Source of the DNA: a bacterium
GTDB lineage: Bacteria > Bdellovibrionota_G > JALEGL01
Direction: 5' to 3'
DNA length: 64,000 nucleotides
NCBI GenBank assembly: GCA_022763185.1
Contig: JALEGL010000014.1
Location: 303,434 to 367,433, forward strand
Notes under the pieces: model-generated
What the model saw: only the letters and a program-made list of their open reading frames with translations
Told to the model about the DNA's origin: nothing
Databases searched by the model: none
Translations under genes and position numbers: made by a program
In this document: positions 35,758 through 44,064 of the stretch, in pieces
Layout: every line of letters begins with the position of its first letter
Numbering within the stretch: position 1 is the stretch's first letter

Positions 35758-35798
35758 AAACAACACCTCAAGATTAAATGCATAATGAGGTGTTGTTT
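35758..35798 (+). terminator. intrinsic terminator after pepA
   Basis: CAACACCTCA (35761-35770) pairs perfectly with TGAGGTGTTG (35786-35795); flanking AAA/TTT extend the stem. The T-run is short. It lies between pepA and the convergent lipoprotein gene and could serve both. Confidence 0.6.
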
Positions 35799-35822
35799 GT
35801 CTATAGAAAATCAATAAAAGAC

Positions 35823-36449
35823 TTAAAGCTGAAAGGTGCCATTGGGATATACGGCAGCACCAAACAGCGATGCTCTAATTTCTTCTTTACAATCTTCAGG
35901 AAAATCTATGGGTAACTGAGAATAAAACTGTTGTGTTGTCATCCCAATTGGGTGCTCACCAATGACATCAGGATAGTCTTGAGTTGATTCTGTTCTGAAG
36001 GTTTGAATGCTATTGTTTGAATAACTGCTAAGGACTACAGCCATGCCATCAACGTAACCATTGTCTTCAACACCATGTATGGTTATTTTTCCTGTTGGAG
36101 AACATTCTGAGCTATCGATGTAGGCCATGGTTACAACACCAGAATCATTATGAGATGAGTAACCCTCCACAATCACATCAAAAGAATCTATTTGGCCATT
36201 GAGATCAAGACATTCTAGAGTGACATAAGGCGGTTGGTTTGAATTGTAAGTTCCATCGTACCAGATGCTCATTCGTGAGGCTTGGTTGTTCATTAATTGG
36301 TCAGCGTTACATACACTGGGAACATTGCTTGAAGTTAATGGGTCAGTGCTTTCTGAAAGCTCTTGTTGCACCTGTAAACCCAGCATGGATCCACATGCAG
36401 TTAATCCAAACATTGCCAGTAACAGTGTGCTCATTGTAAAATGTCTCAT
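35823..36449 (-). CDS. lipoprotein of unknown function under a sigma-54-type promoter
   Basis: Lipoprotein of 208 residues. ATG 36449 gives MRHFTMSTLLLAMFGLTAC with lipidated C19, preceded by AAGGGGA. A longer reading from 36515 would begin upstream of the predicted transcription start and has no signal peptide, so it is rejected. The mature part is beta-rich with cysteines (VCNADQL, LECLDLNGQ, SSECSPTG, EDCKEEI) that could pair. No family is recognised. The promoter at 36499-36515 is one of the clearest -24/-12 matches in the window. Confidence 0.65.
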   Translation of the reverse strand: MRHFTMSTLLLAMFGLTACGSMLGLQVQQELSESTDPLTSSNVPSVCNADQLMNNQASRMSIWYDGTYNSNQPPYVTLECLDLNGQIDSFDVIVEGYSSHNDSGVVTMAYIDSSECSPTGKITIHGVEDNGYVDGMAVVLSSYSNNSIQTFRTESTQDYPDVIGEHPIGMTTQQFYSQLPIDFPEDCKEEIRASLFGAAVYPNGTFQL

Positions 36450-36498
36450 AGCATTCCCCTTTTGATAGTAATCATTATTTAAATTCAAGCAACAATAA

Positions 36499-36515
36499 AG
36501 CAAAAGCCGTACCAA
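36499..36515 (-). promoter_or_regulatory. sigma-54 (-24/-12) promoter, strong match
   Basis: Read on the minus strand the site is TTGGTACGGCTTTTGCT: GG, exactly ten bases, GC, with TTGG.AC and TTGCT contexts as in RpoN promoters. It predicts a start near 36488 and a 39-base leader that contains the AAGGGGA ribosome binding site of the lipoprotein at 36449. Confidence 0.65.
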
Positions 36516-36680
36516 GACTATATTGATCTGTAAAGCCGTTCAAAGCTATTGAAGGGCTATTATTAGTGCTCGGTATTGGCTCGGTGCGACACAATAAGGG
36601 GTCGATTTTAGAAAATTAAATTGTATAATCTACTGTTGTAAAATCTGAACGCTCCAAAACATCTTAAATGATTATAGTAG

Positions 36681-37367
36681 CTAATTGTGAAAGAATAGTG
36701 AGGTGAATTGATTGAAGTAGTTTAATGCATTGGGGAAAAACCAACATAAGAATGGAACATAGGCATTGGCAATACTATGATAAACAATAGCTGGCCAAAG
36801 GCTTTTATGAAAATGTGTGGCATAGGCCATAGCAATGCCTAAGACCAGAGAACCCAAGTGATAAGAACCATGGGTGCTCATGAATAATAAAGCACTAAAA
36901 AAAACAGCCCAATGCAGGGAATATTTTTCTTTTAACGCCGGAAACAATAAACCTCTAAAAAATATTTCTTCACTTAAAGGAGCAAGTAACCATAAAAATA
37001 CCAAATCAATTGTGGTGTAAGGGCATAGGCTTTGTCCTTGCCATGGAATAAACCATTGACCGGTTTTTTTGTAGCTAATTAGGCTGTACACGCTTAAACC
37101 AATAAAGCTAAGTATAGGAGTAATTAAGGCATAGACTAGACCTAAGGACATGTTTTTTAAAATAGATTCCGTAAAGTAGCGTTTGATTTTATTTTTTAAA
37201 GGCTTGATGTAATAGATAATCAACACTGAGGCCAAAAACAAGTATACTTGTGGTGATAGTACGATACTGAGCAAAGAACTTCTGCCCATGCTTTCTGTTG
37301 GCAGTACCCAAGCGTTGAACAGACCCGCATAAACAAGTAAAGCAATTAAAATAGAATTGAGATACAT
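36681..37367 (-). CDS. CPBP (CAAX-type) intramembrane metalloprotease
   Basis: Polytopic membrane protein of 228 residues with about six helices. CPBP motifs are clear: EEIFFRG (motif 1, EExxxR), FMSTHG (motif 2 histidine) and VYHSIANA (motif 3, HxxxN). Bacterial members cleave membrane substrates or process small peptides. Its start overlaps the stop of a 66-residue membrane protein gene by one base, so the small protein is a likely partner. Target is unknown. Confidence 0.8.
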   Translation of the reverse strand: MYLNSILIALLVYAGLFNAWVLPTESMGRSSLLSIVLSPQVYLFLASVLIIYYIKPLKNKIKRYFTESILKNMSLGLVYALITPILSFIGLSVYSLISYKKTGQWFIPWQGQSLCPYTTIDLVFLWLLAPLSEEIFFRGLLFPALKEKYSLHWAVFFSALLFMSTHGSYHLGSLVLGIAMAYATHFHKSLWPAIVYHSIANAYVPFLCWFFPNALNYFNQFTSLFFHN

Positions 37368-37567
37368 TAAATTTGGCCGCTATTGGTTAGATAAAATAGC
37401 AAAATAAAAGGCAGCAAGATAATAGGGATGCCAAATATAACTCTTAAAATCCCAAAGAGCGTGCTTTTTCTTTTTCTGCGGATACTTTGTACACCTCGTC
37501 CAATATTGAATGCGCCAATACCAAACAAAAAAACCAAAGCCAGCAGTACACCATACGTTTTATTCAC
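37367..37567 (-). CDS. small membrane protein coupled to the CPBP protease
   Basis: A 66-residue protein with two hydrophobic helices (VLLALVFLFGIGAFNIG and VIFGIPIILLPFILLFYL) separated by a basic loop (RRKRKS). No family is recognised. Its stop overlaps the start of the CPBP protease gene, so both are made from the same transcript. It could be a substrate, helper or immunity-like partner of the protease (inference). Confidence 0.55.
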   Translation of the reverse strand: MNKTYGVLLALVFLFGIGAFNIGRGVQSIRRKRKSTLFGILRVIFGIPIILLPFILLFYLTNSGQI

Positions 37568-37626
37568 ACTCGCAGTATAGTGAAGACATGATTAAATGTC
37601 ACAAAATTTTATGTTACAACTTTATA

Positions 37627-38331
37627 TTATATTGCCAATGCGCCAAGAATTAACGTTAGTTCGCCTTTTAGATTACCCGGTCGACTTTGAATTTTTTTAA
37701 GTAGGTCATGGGCTGTACCCATTTGGTATTCTTCATAAGTTTTACTCATTTCTCTGGCCATAAAAACGTGTTTCTGTGGACAAAGATCAGCAATAACAGC
37801 CAGTGTTTTTTCAATTCTTTTGGCACTTTCAAAAAAAACAATGGGATCGGGGAAGTGAGCAAAGTAATCTAAGGCCTGACTGCGGTGTTTCCCTTTTTTT
37901 GCTAAAAAACCTAAAAATAAAAAAGTCTCACCTTTAAGACCACAAACAGATAAAGCTGTACTGACAGCACTTGGGCCAGGTAAAGGAATAATTTTAAGGT
38001 TATGGTGTCTACAGACGGCAACCAGTCTATTGCCGGGGTCACTGATACCGGGTGTTCCAGCATCGGTTACAAAGGCAACGTCTTCCCCAGCATTCAAACA
38101 GTCCAAAATGATTTTAGAGGCCTCAATGATTTTAAATTCATCTGCCCGGATTTGTTTTTTTTTAATAGCCAGCTTACTCAGTAATATCCCAGTTTTACGC
38201 GTGTCTTCACTTGCAATAAGGCTTACCTCGTTTAAAGTTTTAATACTTCTTGGACTCATATCATTGAGGTTGCCAATGGGAGTAGGGACAATAAAAAGTG
38301 TCCCGGCATTATTTAAAGATTTTTCATTCAT
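37627..38331 (-). CDS. rsmI: 16S rRNA (cytidine-2'-O)-methyltransferase
   Basis: Tetrapyrrole-methylase-fold enzyme of 234 residues that methylates C1402 of 16S rRNA. Signatures: LFIVPTPIGNLNDMSPR at the N-terminus, ASEDTRKTG, FVTDAGTPGISDPG (SAM site) and PLPGPSAVSTALSVCG. It is slightly shorter than many homologues, which carry an extra C-terminal tail. It is divergent from a lipoprotein gene whose promoter overlaps its 5' end. Confidence 0.92.
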   Translation of the reverse strand: MNEKSLNNAGTLFIVPTPIGNLNDMSPRSIKTLNEVSLIASEDTRKTGILLSKLAIKKKQIRADEFKIIEASKIILDCLNAGEDVAFVTDAGTPGISDPGNRLVAVCRHHNLKIIPLPGPSAVSTALSVCGLKGETFLFLGFLAKKGKHRSQALDYFAHFPDPIVFFESAKRIEKTLAVIADLCPQKHVFMAREMSKTYEEYQMGTAHDLLKKIQSRPGNLKGELTLILGALAI

Positions 38332-38349
38332 GCAAGAGTAGGCTATAAT
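38321..38349 (+). promoter_or_regulatory. sigma-70 promoter of the 38364 lipoprotein
   Basis: A perfect -10 TATAAT (38344-38349) is preceded at 17 bases by TTTTCA (38321-38326, four of six consensus). The predicted start is near 38356, only a few bases before ATG 38364, so the leader is very short and the in-frame ATG at 38370 is an alternative. Confidence 0.5.
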
Positions 38350-38363
38350 AGATAAAGAACATT

Positions 38364-38840
38364 ATGAAAATGAAAATATTAAAACAACAGACATTCTTTC
38401 TTTTATTGGCTTTTTTATTGGTCGCTTGTGGTGATAAAGCCGGTTCACTGATGGCAGATTTAGTCACCGATTCAATGACAAACCCAGAAAATATAGATCA
38501 ATATATTGCAACTGTCAGTAGTCCAGGTGCAGACAATTTGTTTTATCCCAGTGACTGTTTACAGTGCGATGATGGTTCAAATAATTGTGATGCAGGAGAT
38601 AAATGTGTTGCTCCAAACTGTGGCTTTGACCCGTCAGCACCGTTTTCATTGGATATTGCCTTTGGTAGTTTTCCAGCTGGGGCCACAGTGCAAGTGACAG
38701 TTTGTGCATTGGATGAAGATCCGTCATTTATTGGTTTTGCTCAAAACAGTGCTCCCAATTCAGATGGGGAGCTAATTTTACTAAATATGCTTGATGACGA
38801 CAACGACTGCACCCAGTGGATGCCGCCACTGTGTTCATGA
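38364..38840 (+). CDS. cysteine-rich lipoprotein of unknown function
   Basis: Lipoprotein of 158 residues with signal MKMKILKQQTFFLLLAFLL and lipobox VAC (C22). The mature protein is rich in Asp and Cys (DCLQCDDGSNNCDAGDKCV and CGFD, then VCALDED, NDCTQWMPPLC), suggesting a disulfide-bonded, possibly metal-binding head. No family is recognised. No partner is adjacent. Confidence 0.6.
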   Translation: MKMKILKQQTFFLLLAFLLVACGDKAGSLMADLVTDSMTNPENIDQYIATVSSPGADNLFYPSDCLQCDDGSNNCDAGDKCVAPNCGFDPSAPFSLDIAFGSFPAGATVQVTVCALDEDPSFIGFAQNSAPNSDGELILLNMLDDDNDCTQWMPPLCS

Positions 38841-38923
38841 TATCAGCTTGATGCATAGAATAAGTAGATACTTTAAAAAATAGCGTGCCTACTAAGAAAA
38901 GTGTTCAGGGGAAACAAAGAAAT

Positions 38924-39001
38924 TGCCTGCAAATTGTTGCTGTTTTTTATACTTATGCCGTTTACTTTAAGTGTTCAAAGCGTTCAATATACTTGCAGGC
39001 A
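38924..39001. repeat. long-loop inverted repeat between converging genes
   Basis: TGCCTGCAA (38924-38932) is exactly complementary to TTGCAGGCA (38993-39001), with a 60-base gap; five T follow the right arm a few bases later. It lies between the 38364 lipoprotein gene and the RNase G/E gene and may act as a weak terminator. Confidence 0.35.
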
Positions 39002-39008
39002 GCGCTTT

Positions 39009-40883
39009 TTAATTTAGATCATTGCGTGTGACCAATTTTGGTTTTTTATCACTTTTTTTTGTTTGAGGCTTTGCTTCTTTTTCTGTATTTGTCTCTGAGT
39101 CCTGTTTTTTGCTTTGATCAGAGCTTTCAGGGCTAATTTTCTCCGCACGTGTCTTCTCAGAAGAACTTTTTTTAGGTTTACTTTTTTCTTTTGAAGTTTT
39201 GGCTGAATCAGTAGAAGCTTTTTGCGCTAACTTTGCTTTTTTAGCCGGTTTTTTTATTTCTTCTTTTGTTTGACTAGAGTTTTCTTGTTTTTCATTAACA
39301 ATGATTGTTGTTTTTGGGCTTGATGCATCAGATTGAGCCTCAGAAGTTTTATCTCTTTTTGAAGAAGTTGAAGATTTTATACCATGGCCAGTAAAGTTGA
39401 TTGTATAGGTTTCAATATGCACATTGTTTTGCTCTTTAATAACAATTTTTCTACCGGTTTTATTTTCAATATGTTGAATAAATGAATATTGCTCATGTTT
39501 TAAAATATTGCCAATGCTAGGGTGCACACAAAGTTCAACGTTTTCATAGCTATTGCGCTCAACAATAACATGTTCAAGTTTTCTTAAAAGTTCATAGGCA
39601 ATGGTTGTTGGCGATTTATGATAGCCGTTGCCATTACAGTTACTGCATGGCTCACACAAGCTGCGAACCAAGCTTTCACGTGTTCTTTTACGTGTCATCT
39701 CAACCAAACCTAATTCTGAAATCTGTAAAACATTGGTTTTGGCTTTATCGTCAGCTAAGTTATCCTCCAGCCTTTTATAAACCTTTTCTCGGTTGGATCG
39801 TCGATCCATATCAATAATATCTAGGATAATTAAGCCACCCAAGTTACGCAAACGCAATTGAGAAACAATTTCATCAACGGCTTCTAAATTGGTTTGAAGT
39901 ACGGTTTCTTCTAAACTTTTAGAGCCAACAAATCTTCCTGTGTTGACGTCAACAGAAATTAAAGCTTCAGTTTGTTCAATAATTAAATAACCTCCTGATT
40001 TAAGCCACACTTTTTTACCCAAGGCCTTATTGAGGGGTTCTTCTAATTTATAATGTTCAAATAAGGGTTTTGAGTCTTTGTACAAGTGAACAACATCTTG
40101 TCCACGATCTTTAAGACTTGGCCCCATGAAATCAATAATTTTTTTATAATCTGTTTTATTATCAACAATAATTTCTTCTACATCTTGAGTAAAAAAGTCT
40201 CTGACCAAGCGTTCAACAAGGTCAAGGTCTTCATGGATGAGGGCAGGGGACTTCGCTTGCTTATTTTTTCTTAAAATAGTTTTCCATTGTTTTTCTAGAT
40301 ACTCAACATCGCTAGCAATGCTTTCATCAGATTGACCGGAAGCGGCAGTTCTAATAATAAAGCCACCTTCAAGGGTTTGGGTTTCTTCAATCACAGAGCG
40401 CAAACGTTTACGTTCTTTTTCATGGTCAATTTTACGTGATACACCAACATGATTAACCGTTGGCATGTAAACCAAATTTCTTCCAGGTAAGGACACGTGA
40501 GAGGTCAAGCGTGCTCCTTTAGTACTGATGGGATCTTTGGCCACTTGTACCATAACGTCTTGTCCTTGAGTTAAGACATGTTCAATCTTTTTATCATTTT
40601 TATGTTTACGACGGGCTTCCTGAATCTCTCTGGCATCAAAAGCATCTCCCAGTTCATTAAGAATATCACTAACATATAAAAAAGCTGCACGTTCAAGACC
40701 AATATCAACAAAAGCAGCCTGCATTCCAGGGAGCACGCGTGTTACTTTACCTTTGTATATATTGCCAACAACACCTTGCTGATTCATCCGTTCAATATAA
40801 ACTTCAGCCAGTTTATTGTTTTCAACAACTCCAACTCTAACTTCTTGTGGTGTAGAGTTAACCAATAGTTTTGATTTAATCAC
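39009..40883 (-). CDS. rng: RNase E/G family endoribonuclease
   Basis: Single-strand-specific endoribonuclease of 624 residues for RNA processing and decay. It has an S1 domain (GNIYKGKVTRVLPGMQAAFVDIG), an RNase-H-like catalytic core with metal aspartates in LISVDVNTGRF and IIDMDRRSN, and the zinc link CEPCSNC near residue 415. The last ~135 residues are a Lys/Ser/Glu-rich disordered tail, longer than in E. coli RNase G (489 residues) but far shorter than that of RNase E. The tail may bind RNA or partners. It could equally be called rne. Confidence 0.88.
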   Translation of the reverse strand: MIKSKLLVNSTPQEVRVGVVENNKLAEVYIERMNQQGVVGNIYKGKVTRVLPGMQAAFVDIGLERAAFLYVSDILNELGDAFDAREIQEARRKHKNDKKIEHVLTQGQDVMVQVAKDPISTKGARLTSHVSLPGRNLVYMPTVNHVGVSRKIDHEKERKRLRSVIEETQTLEGGFIIRTAASGQSDESIASDVEYLEKQWKTILRKNKQAKSPALIHEDLDLVERLVRDFFTQDVEEIIVDNKTDYKKIIDFMGPSLKDRGQDVVHLYKDSKPLFEHYKLEEPLNKALGKKVWLKSGGYLIIEQTEALISVDVNTGRFVGSKSLEETVLQTNLEAVDEIVSQLRLRNLGGLIILDIIDMDRRSNREKVYKRLEDNLADDKAKTNVLQISELGLVEMTRKRTRESLVRSLCEPCSNCNGNGYHKSPTTIAYELLRKLEHVIVERNSYENVELCVHPSIGNILKHEQYSFIQHIENKTGRKIVIKEQNNVHIETYTINFTGHGIKSSTSSKRDKTSEAQSDASSPKTTIIVNEKQENSSQTKEEIKKPAKKAKLAQKASTDSAKTSKEKSKPKKSSSEKTRAEKISPESSDQSKKQDSETNTEKEAKPQTKKSDKKPKLVTRNDLN

Positions 40884-40963
40884 ATTAATCCCTTTCTACA
40901 GGGAGATAAAAATCTAAACGAATGAACAATAAAACGATATTAACTATTCAATATCAACACAAT

Positions 40964-41248
40964 TTATTGGATGATATTAAAACCTGAGTCTGAATAGTGT
41001 GTTGTTTGTTCCCATGTCACAAAAATTTTATCTACCCTAGCTTGAGGCGGGCCATGCTGCGACCATTGCAGTAATTTATTTAAATTTTGCAATGAGCCTT
41101 GCGCATCAATTTTGACATCACCATTGGGAAGGTTGGTTACGAATCCTTGAATTTGAAGTTGAGAAGCCTGTTTTTTGGTGTTTACCCTGAAAAAAACTGC
41201 TTGAACCTTTCCCTGTACAATGGCACAAAATCGCCTAGCCAAACGCAC
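40964..41248 (-). CDS. acyP: acylphosphatase
   Basis: Small acylphosphatase of 94 residues. The family signature is VQGKVQAVFFRVN, with catalytic R21, and QGFVTNLPNGDV holds catalytic N39. It hydrolyses the carboxyl-phosphate bond of acyl phosphates. The C-terminus is normal. It lies 80 bases downstream of the RNase G/E start on the same strand and is transcribed separately or as an upstream partner. Confidence 0.85.
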   Translation of the reverse strand: MRLARRFCAIVQGKVQAVFFRVNTKKQASQLQIQGFVTNLPNGDVKIDAQGSLQNLNKLLQWSQHGPPQARVDKIFVTWEQTTHYSDSGFNIIQ

Positions 41249-41525
41249 CTCGTGTTAAAAATACTTTATATTCCAGAATTAAAAGAGTTTAGTAATTTAT
41301 TGAAACTCTATTAGCTCTAAAGTTATCTTTGGAAGCCTATGACAGTTTTATTTTACTGTGTATTCTTCCTAGTAAAAACAATACTTTAATAGTATGAATT
41401 TGATAATAATGCAATTAAATTTATGTATTGTTTAGCTAAGTTAAACAGTGTTTTTAACAGTTTTTTGTTGATTTATAGGGCAAAATAAGGTTTATAGCTC
41501 TTTCTATCAACTTTGGAGAAAAATT

Positions 41526-41633
41526 ATGGGCAAAAAAGACAATAGAAGAACACCAAAAATGAAAAGAAAATTAAGCCAAAAAAAGCTTAAAGAAAGAATT
41601 GCTAAAAGAAAGCAAGAATCATCGAAAAAATAA
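41526..41633 (+). CDS. tiny highly basic protein (35 residues)
   Basis: A 35-codon frame beginning MGKKDNRRTPKMKRKLSQ and containing 17 Lys/Arg. GGAG lies at 41513-41516, ten bases before the ATG, and the composition is not random for this AT-rich stretch. The MGKKD/NRRT start recalls tiny ribosome-associated proteins of the Thx type, but the rest does not match closely, so only a nucleic-acid-binding role is suggested. Its TAA overlaps the beginning of the alpha/beta hydrolase frame. Confidence 0.6.
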   Translation: MGKKDNRRTPKMKRKLSQKKLKERIAKRKQESSKK

Positions 41634-42277
41634 AGCATAAAATTAATGTTTTAACCAATGATTCTATCAGCATTCAGGCTGAATATTGGTTAAATTCAGC
41701 AGCAAGCTCCAAGGAAGTTTTGGTGCTTGCCCATCCTCACCCCTTGCATGGGGGTAGTTTAAATAATAAAGTTATTGATCAACTGTTTAAAAAGTATTCA
41801 GGAAAAGCTGCCATACGTTTTAACTTTAGAGGTGTTGGTAAAAGTACAGGGGAATACGATCAAGGTTATGGTGAAATGGATGATTTACAAGCCATCATTA
41901 AGTTTTCTCAAGAGAAATTTGATTGTCAGCATGAAAACATTCTTCTTTGCGGCTACTCTTTTGGTTCATGGGTTGCTTGGCAGTTGGCCAGCCAAGAACA
42001 CTGGCCTTTAAAAGCTTTACACTTAATTGCACCACCGGCATTAAAGTACCCCTTTAATTCAGTTATTCCAAAAGCTAAAAATATTTATATATGGAGCGCC
42101 GAACAGGATGAACTCATTGATCATCAAAATACATTGGACTGGGTAGAACAGTTGCAAAATACCGCTGAAAAAACAGTACACCATTCGATTATTAAAGCTG
42201 CAGACCATTACTTTATTGGAAAAACAGTTGATCTTATAAACAAAGTTTTGGCCGTACTGAATACTCAAGACCAGTGA
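41630..42277 (+). CDS. alpha/beta hydrolase (dienelactone-hydrolase-like), non-standard start
   Basis: Serine hydrolase fold protein of about 215 residues: oxyanion segment LAHPHPLHGGSLNNKV, FRGVGKSTG, nucleophile serine in CGYSFGSW, aspartate in AEQDELID and histidine in AADHYFIG. The conserved N-terminal strands (INVLTNDSISIQAEYW) lie upstream of the first ordinary start (TTG 41720), and the frame is closed by a stop at 41603 with no ATG, GTG or TTG between. Translation probably begins at ATA 41630, which overlaps the TAA of the tiny basic gene, at ATT 41642, or by -1 slippage on the A6 run 41625-41630. Substrate unknown. Confidence 0.75.
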   Translation: MKHKINVLTNDSISIQAEYWLNSAASSKEVLVLAHPHPLHGGSLNNKVIDQLFKKYSGKAAIRFNFRGVGKSTGEYDQGYGEMDDLQAIIKFSQEKFDCQHENILLCGYSFGSWVAWQLASQEHWPLKALHLIAPPALKYPFNSVIPKAKNIYIWSAEQDELIDHQNTLDWVEQLQNTAEKTVHHSIIKAADHYFIGKTVDLINKVLAVLNTQDQ

Positions 42278-42328
42278 TAAAAGTATATATTTGTTGCCAT
42301 TTCTTAGCTTTAAAAATACTATCTTATT

Positions 42329-42643
42329 ATGATTTTAAGTAATTTAGAAAGTATTCCTAATAAACAAGTAACAGAACATCTTGGAGTGGTCTCAGGCAGT
42401 ACAGTTAGAGCAAAGCATGCGGGTAGAGATCTGTTGGCAGGCTTAAAAAATGTATTTGGAGGCGAACTAACGGCCTATACAGAGCTTTTAACGGAGTCCA
42501 GAGAAGAAGCAATTCAGCGAATGATTGCGCAAGCACAAAGCCTGGGTGCCGATGCTGTTGTGAATATCAGGTTTTCTACCTCTTCTGTAACAGCCGGCGC
42601 AGCTGAGTTGTATGTTTATGGTACAGCAGTCAAGTTAGCGTAA
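42329..42643 (+). CDS. ybjQ: YbjQ family protein (UPF0145)
   Basis: Small YbjQ/UPF0145 protein of 104 residues, predicted to assemble as a pentamer. Typical parts are EHLGVVSGSTVRAKHAGRDL, VFGGELTAYTELLTESREEAIQRMIAQAQSLGADAVVNIRF and a C-terminal VYGTAVKL. Function is uncharacterised; a heavy-metal-related role has been suggested for the family. It is four bases before a second, membrane-anchored paralogue. Confidence 0.85.
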   Translation: MILSNLESIPNKQVTEHLGVVSGSTVRAKHAGRDLLAGLKNVFGGELTAYTELLTESREEAIQRMIAQAQSLGADAVVNIRFSTSSVTAGAAELYVYGTAVKLA

Positions 42644-42647
42644 TGGT

Positions 42648-43106
42648 ATGATCGAACTTGTCTTTTTAGTTGTTCCTCTGATTCTAGGTTTTTTTATTGG
42701 TAATGCGATTGAAAAAAAACATTATGCATCCATCCGCTTAAGAGAACAACGTCTGTCAAATATCCATATGTTTACAACAAAAACGCTCAGTGTTGTAGAT
42801 GAGAGCCAGGAATATGCATGCGTGTTGGTTGAGGGACATGTTGTGATTGCTATTGATGCGTTTAAAAAACTTAGTAGCGCGTTGAGCAGTTTTTTTGGTG
42901 GAAGAGTTAAAGCTTATGAAAGCATTATTGATCGAGCCCGACGTGAAGCCACATTACGTATGAAGGAAAAAGCTGACACACTTAATGCTGATAAAATTAT
43001 GAATGTTCGGATCATTACATCCACTGTTGGCCAACAACAAGGTGAAAAGGGTACAGGTGCAGCTGAAGCTATTGCTTACGGTACGGCGCTTGTAAAACTA
43101 AAGTAA
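42648..43106 (+). CDS. membrane-anchored YbjQ-like protein
   Basis: Paralogue of the preceding YbjQ protein (152 residues) with an added N-terminal membrane helix (ELVFLVVPLILGFFIGNAI). The C-terminal ~100 residues align with the YbjQ core: VEGHVVIAIDAFKKL, FFGGRVKAYESIIDRARREATLRMKEKADTLNADKIMNVRI and AIAYGTALV. The start is ATG 42648. It is followed after 15 bases by an M48 protease gene, so the three genes form an operon. Confidence 0.8.
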   Translation: MIELVFLVVPLILGFFIGNAIEKKHYASIRLREQRLSNIHMFTTKTLSVVDESQEYACVLVEGHVVIAIDAFKKLSSALSSFFGGRVKAYESIIDRARREATLRMKEKADTLNADKIMNVRIITSTVGQQQGEKGTGAAEAIAYGTALVKLK

Positions 43107-43121
43107 ATCAAATAAAAAGCA

Positions 43122-43979
43122 ATGTCGCAAAAACAACCCAATGAATTTGTCAATTATAGTCAAGAGCATCCCTTAAAGGGGGTTGTTAAAATGTTGTTCA
43201 GTGTAGTGTTTATTATGATCGTAGCTTTTGTCATGCTATCGATGTTTTTTCAATGGTTGGTGCCCCATATAAGTTTTAAGACAGAAAAAAAATGGTTTTC
43301 AAAAACATCGGTGATGTATCAGGTTAAAAAACCAGTAGAAAAAGAGAATTCATACTATCAAGATATAAATAAGTTAGTGCAAGCTATGGCAGTTCAGGCG
43401 GGCTTTGAAAAAAATGATATTGAGGTTTATCTTAGCTGCAATGAACTGAACAATGCCTTTGCTTATCCAGGAGGAAAACTTATTTTTAATAAAGGTTTAT
43501 TGGCAACCATAAACAGTGAAAATGAGTTGGCTATGATTGTTGGTCATGAGTTGGGACATGTTATTCATAGAGATCACTTAAAAGGTTTGGGCATTGGCTT
43601 ATCAATGGGGGTTTTTGCAATGCTTATACCCAAGGACTTGAGTGTTATGGTCACTGAAAAAATGCACCAATGGTTAATGCTAAAGTACAATAGAGATCAG
43701 GAAAGTAAAGCAGATATTTTAGGACTTAAGCTTCTGTACAAACATTATGGTCATGTCAATGGAGCGGATGATTTCTTTAAAAAGATGGCCAATAAAGAAA
43801 CTAAAGTATTGAATCATTATAAGAAAGACTGGTTCTCTACACACCCATTATCCAATAAACGCCTTGCTACCCTTGACCATCATATAAAACAACATAGTTG
43901 GCCCAAGGAAAGTCTAAAGCCTTATAAAAAAGACTATTGGGATGATTTGTGTCGCAGCGAAAAAGACAAAAAACAGTAA
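43122..43979 (+). CDS. M48-type zinc metalloprotease, membrane-anchored
   Basis: Metalloprotease of 285 residues in the M48 (HtpX/BepA/LoiP-like) family. An N-terminal membrane helix (about 20-48) precedes the peptidase domain. The active site is VGHELGHVIHRDH (HExxH) near residue 141, and the third ligand is the glutamate in RDQESKADILG. It has no lipobox, so it is an inner-membrane enzyme facing either side. Its place after two YbjQ genes suggests that the YbjQ proteins regulate or present substrates to it (inference). Confidence 0.82.
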   Translation: MSQKQPNEFVNYSQEHPLKGVVKMLFSVVFIMIVAFVMLSMFFQWLVPHISFKTEKKWFSKTSVMYQVKKPVEKENSYYQDINKLVQAMAVQAGFEKNDIEVYLSCNELNNAFAYPGGKLIFNKGLLATINSENELAMIVGHELGHVIHRDHLKGLGIGLSMGVFAMLIPKDLSVMVTEKMHQWLMLKYNRDQESKADILGLKLLYKHYGHVNGADDFFKKMANKETKVLNHYKKDWFSTHPLSNKRLATLDHHIKQHSWPKESLKPYKKDYWDDLCRSEKDKKQ

Positions 43980-44035
43980 GTAAAGCATGTTTTTTTTGTA
44001 AGTGTTGAATATTAAAAGATAATAGTTTTTAACAT

Positions 44036-44052
44036 TTGGCATGCCAGTTGCA
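44036..44052 (+). promoter_or_regulatory. sigma-54 (-24/-12) promoter, strong match, very close to start codon
   Basis: TTGGCATGCCAGTTGCA: GG (44038-44039), exactly ten bases, GC (44050-44051). It contains the palindrome TGGCATGCCA. The predicted start is near 44063, two bases before ATG 44065, so the mRNA would be almost leaderless unless translation starts further in. Confidence 0.65.
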
Positions 44053-44064
44053 TTTTAAAGTATT

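Noticed and set aside
36450-36515. Longer lipoprotein start at 36515
   Set aside because: It lies upstream of the predicted transcription start (about 36488), destroys the signal peptide and has no ribosome binding site.
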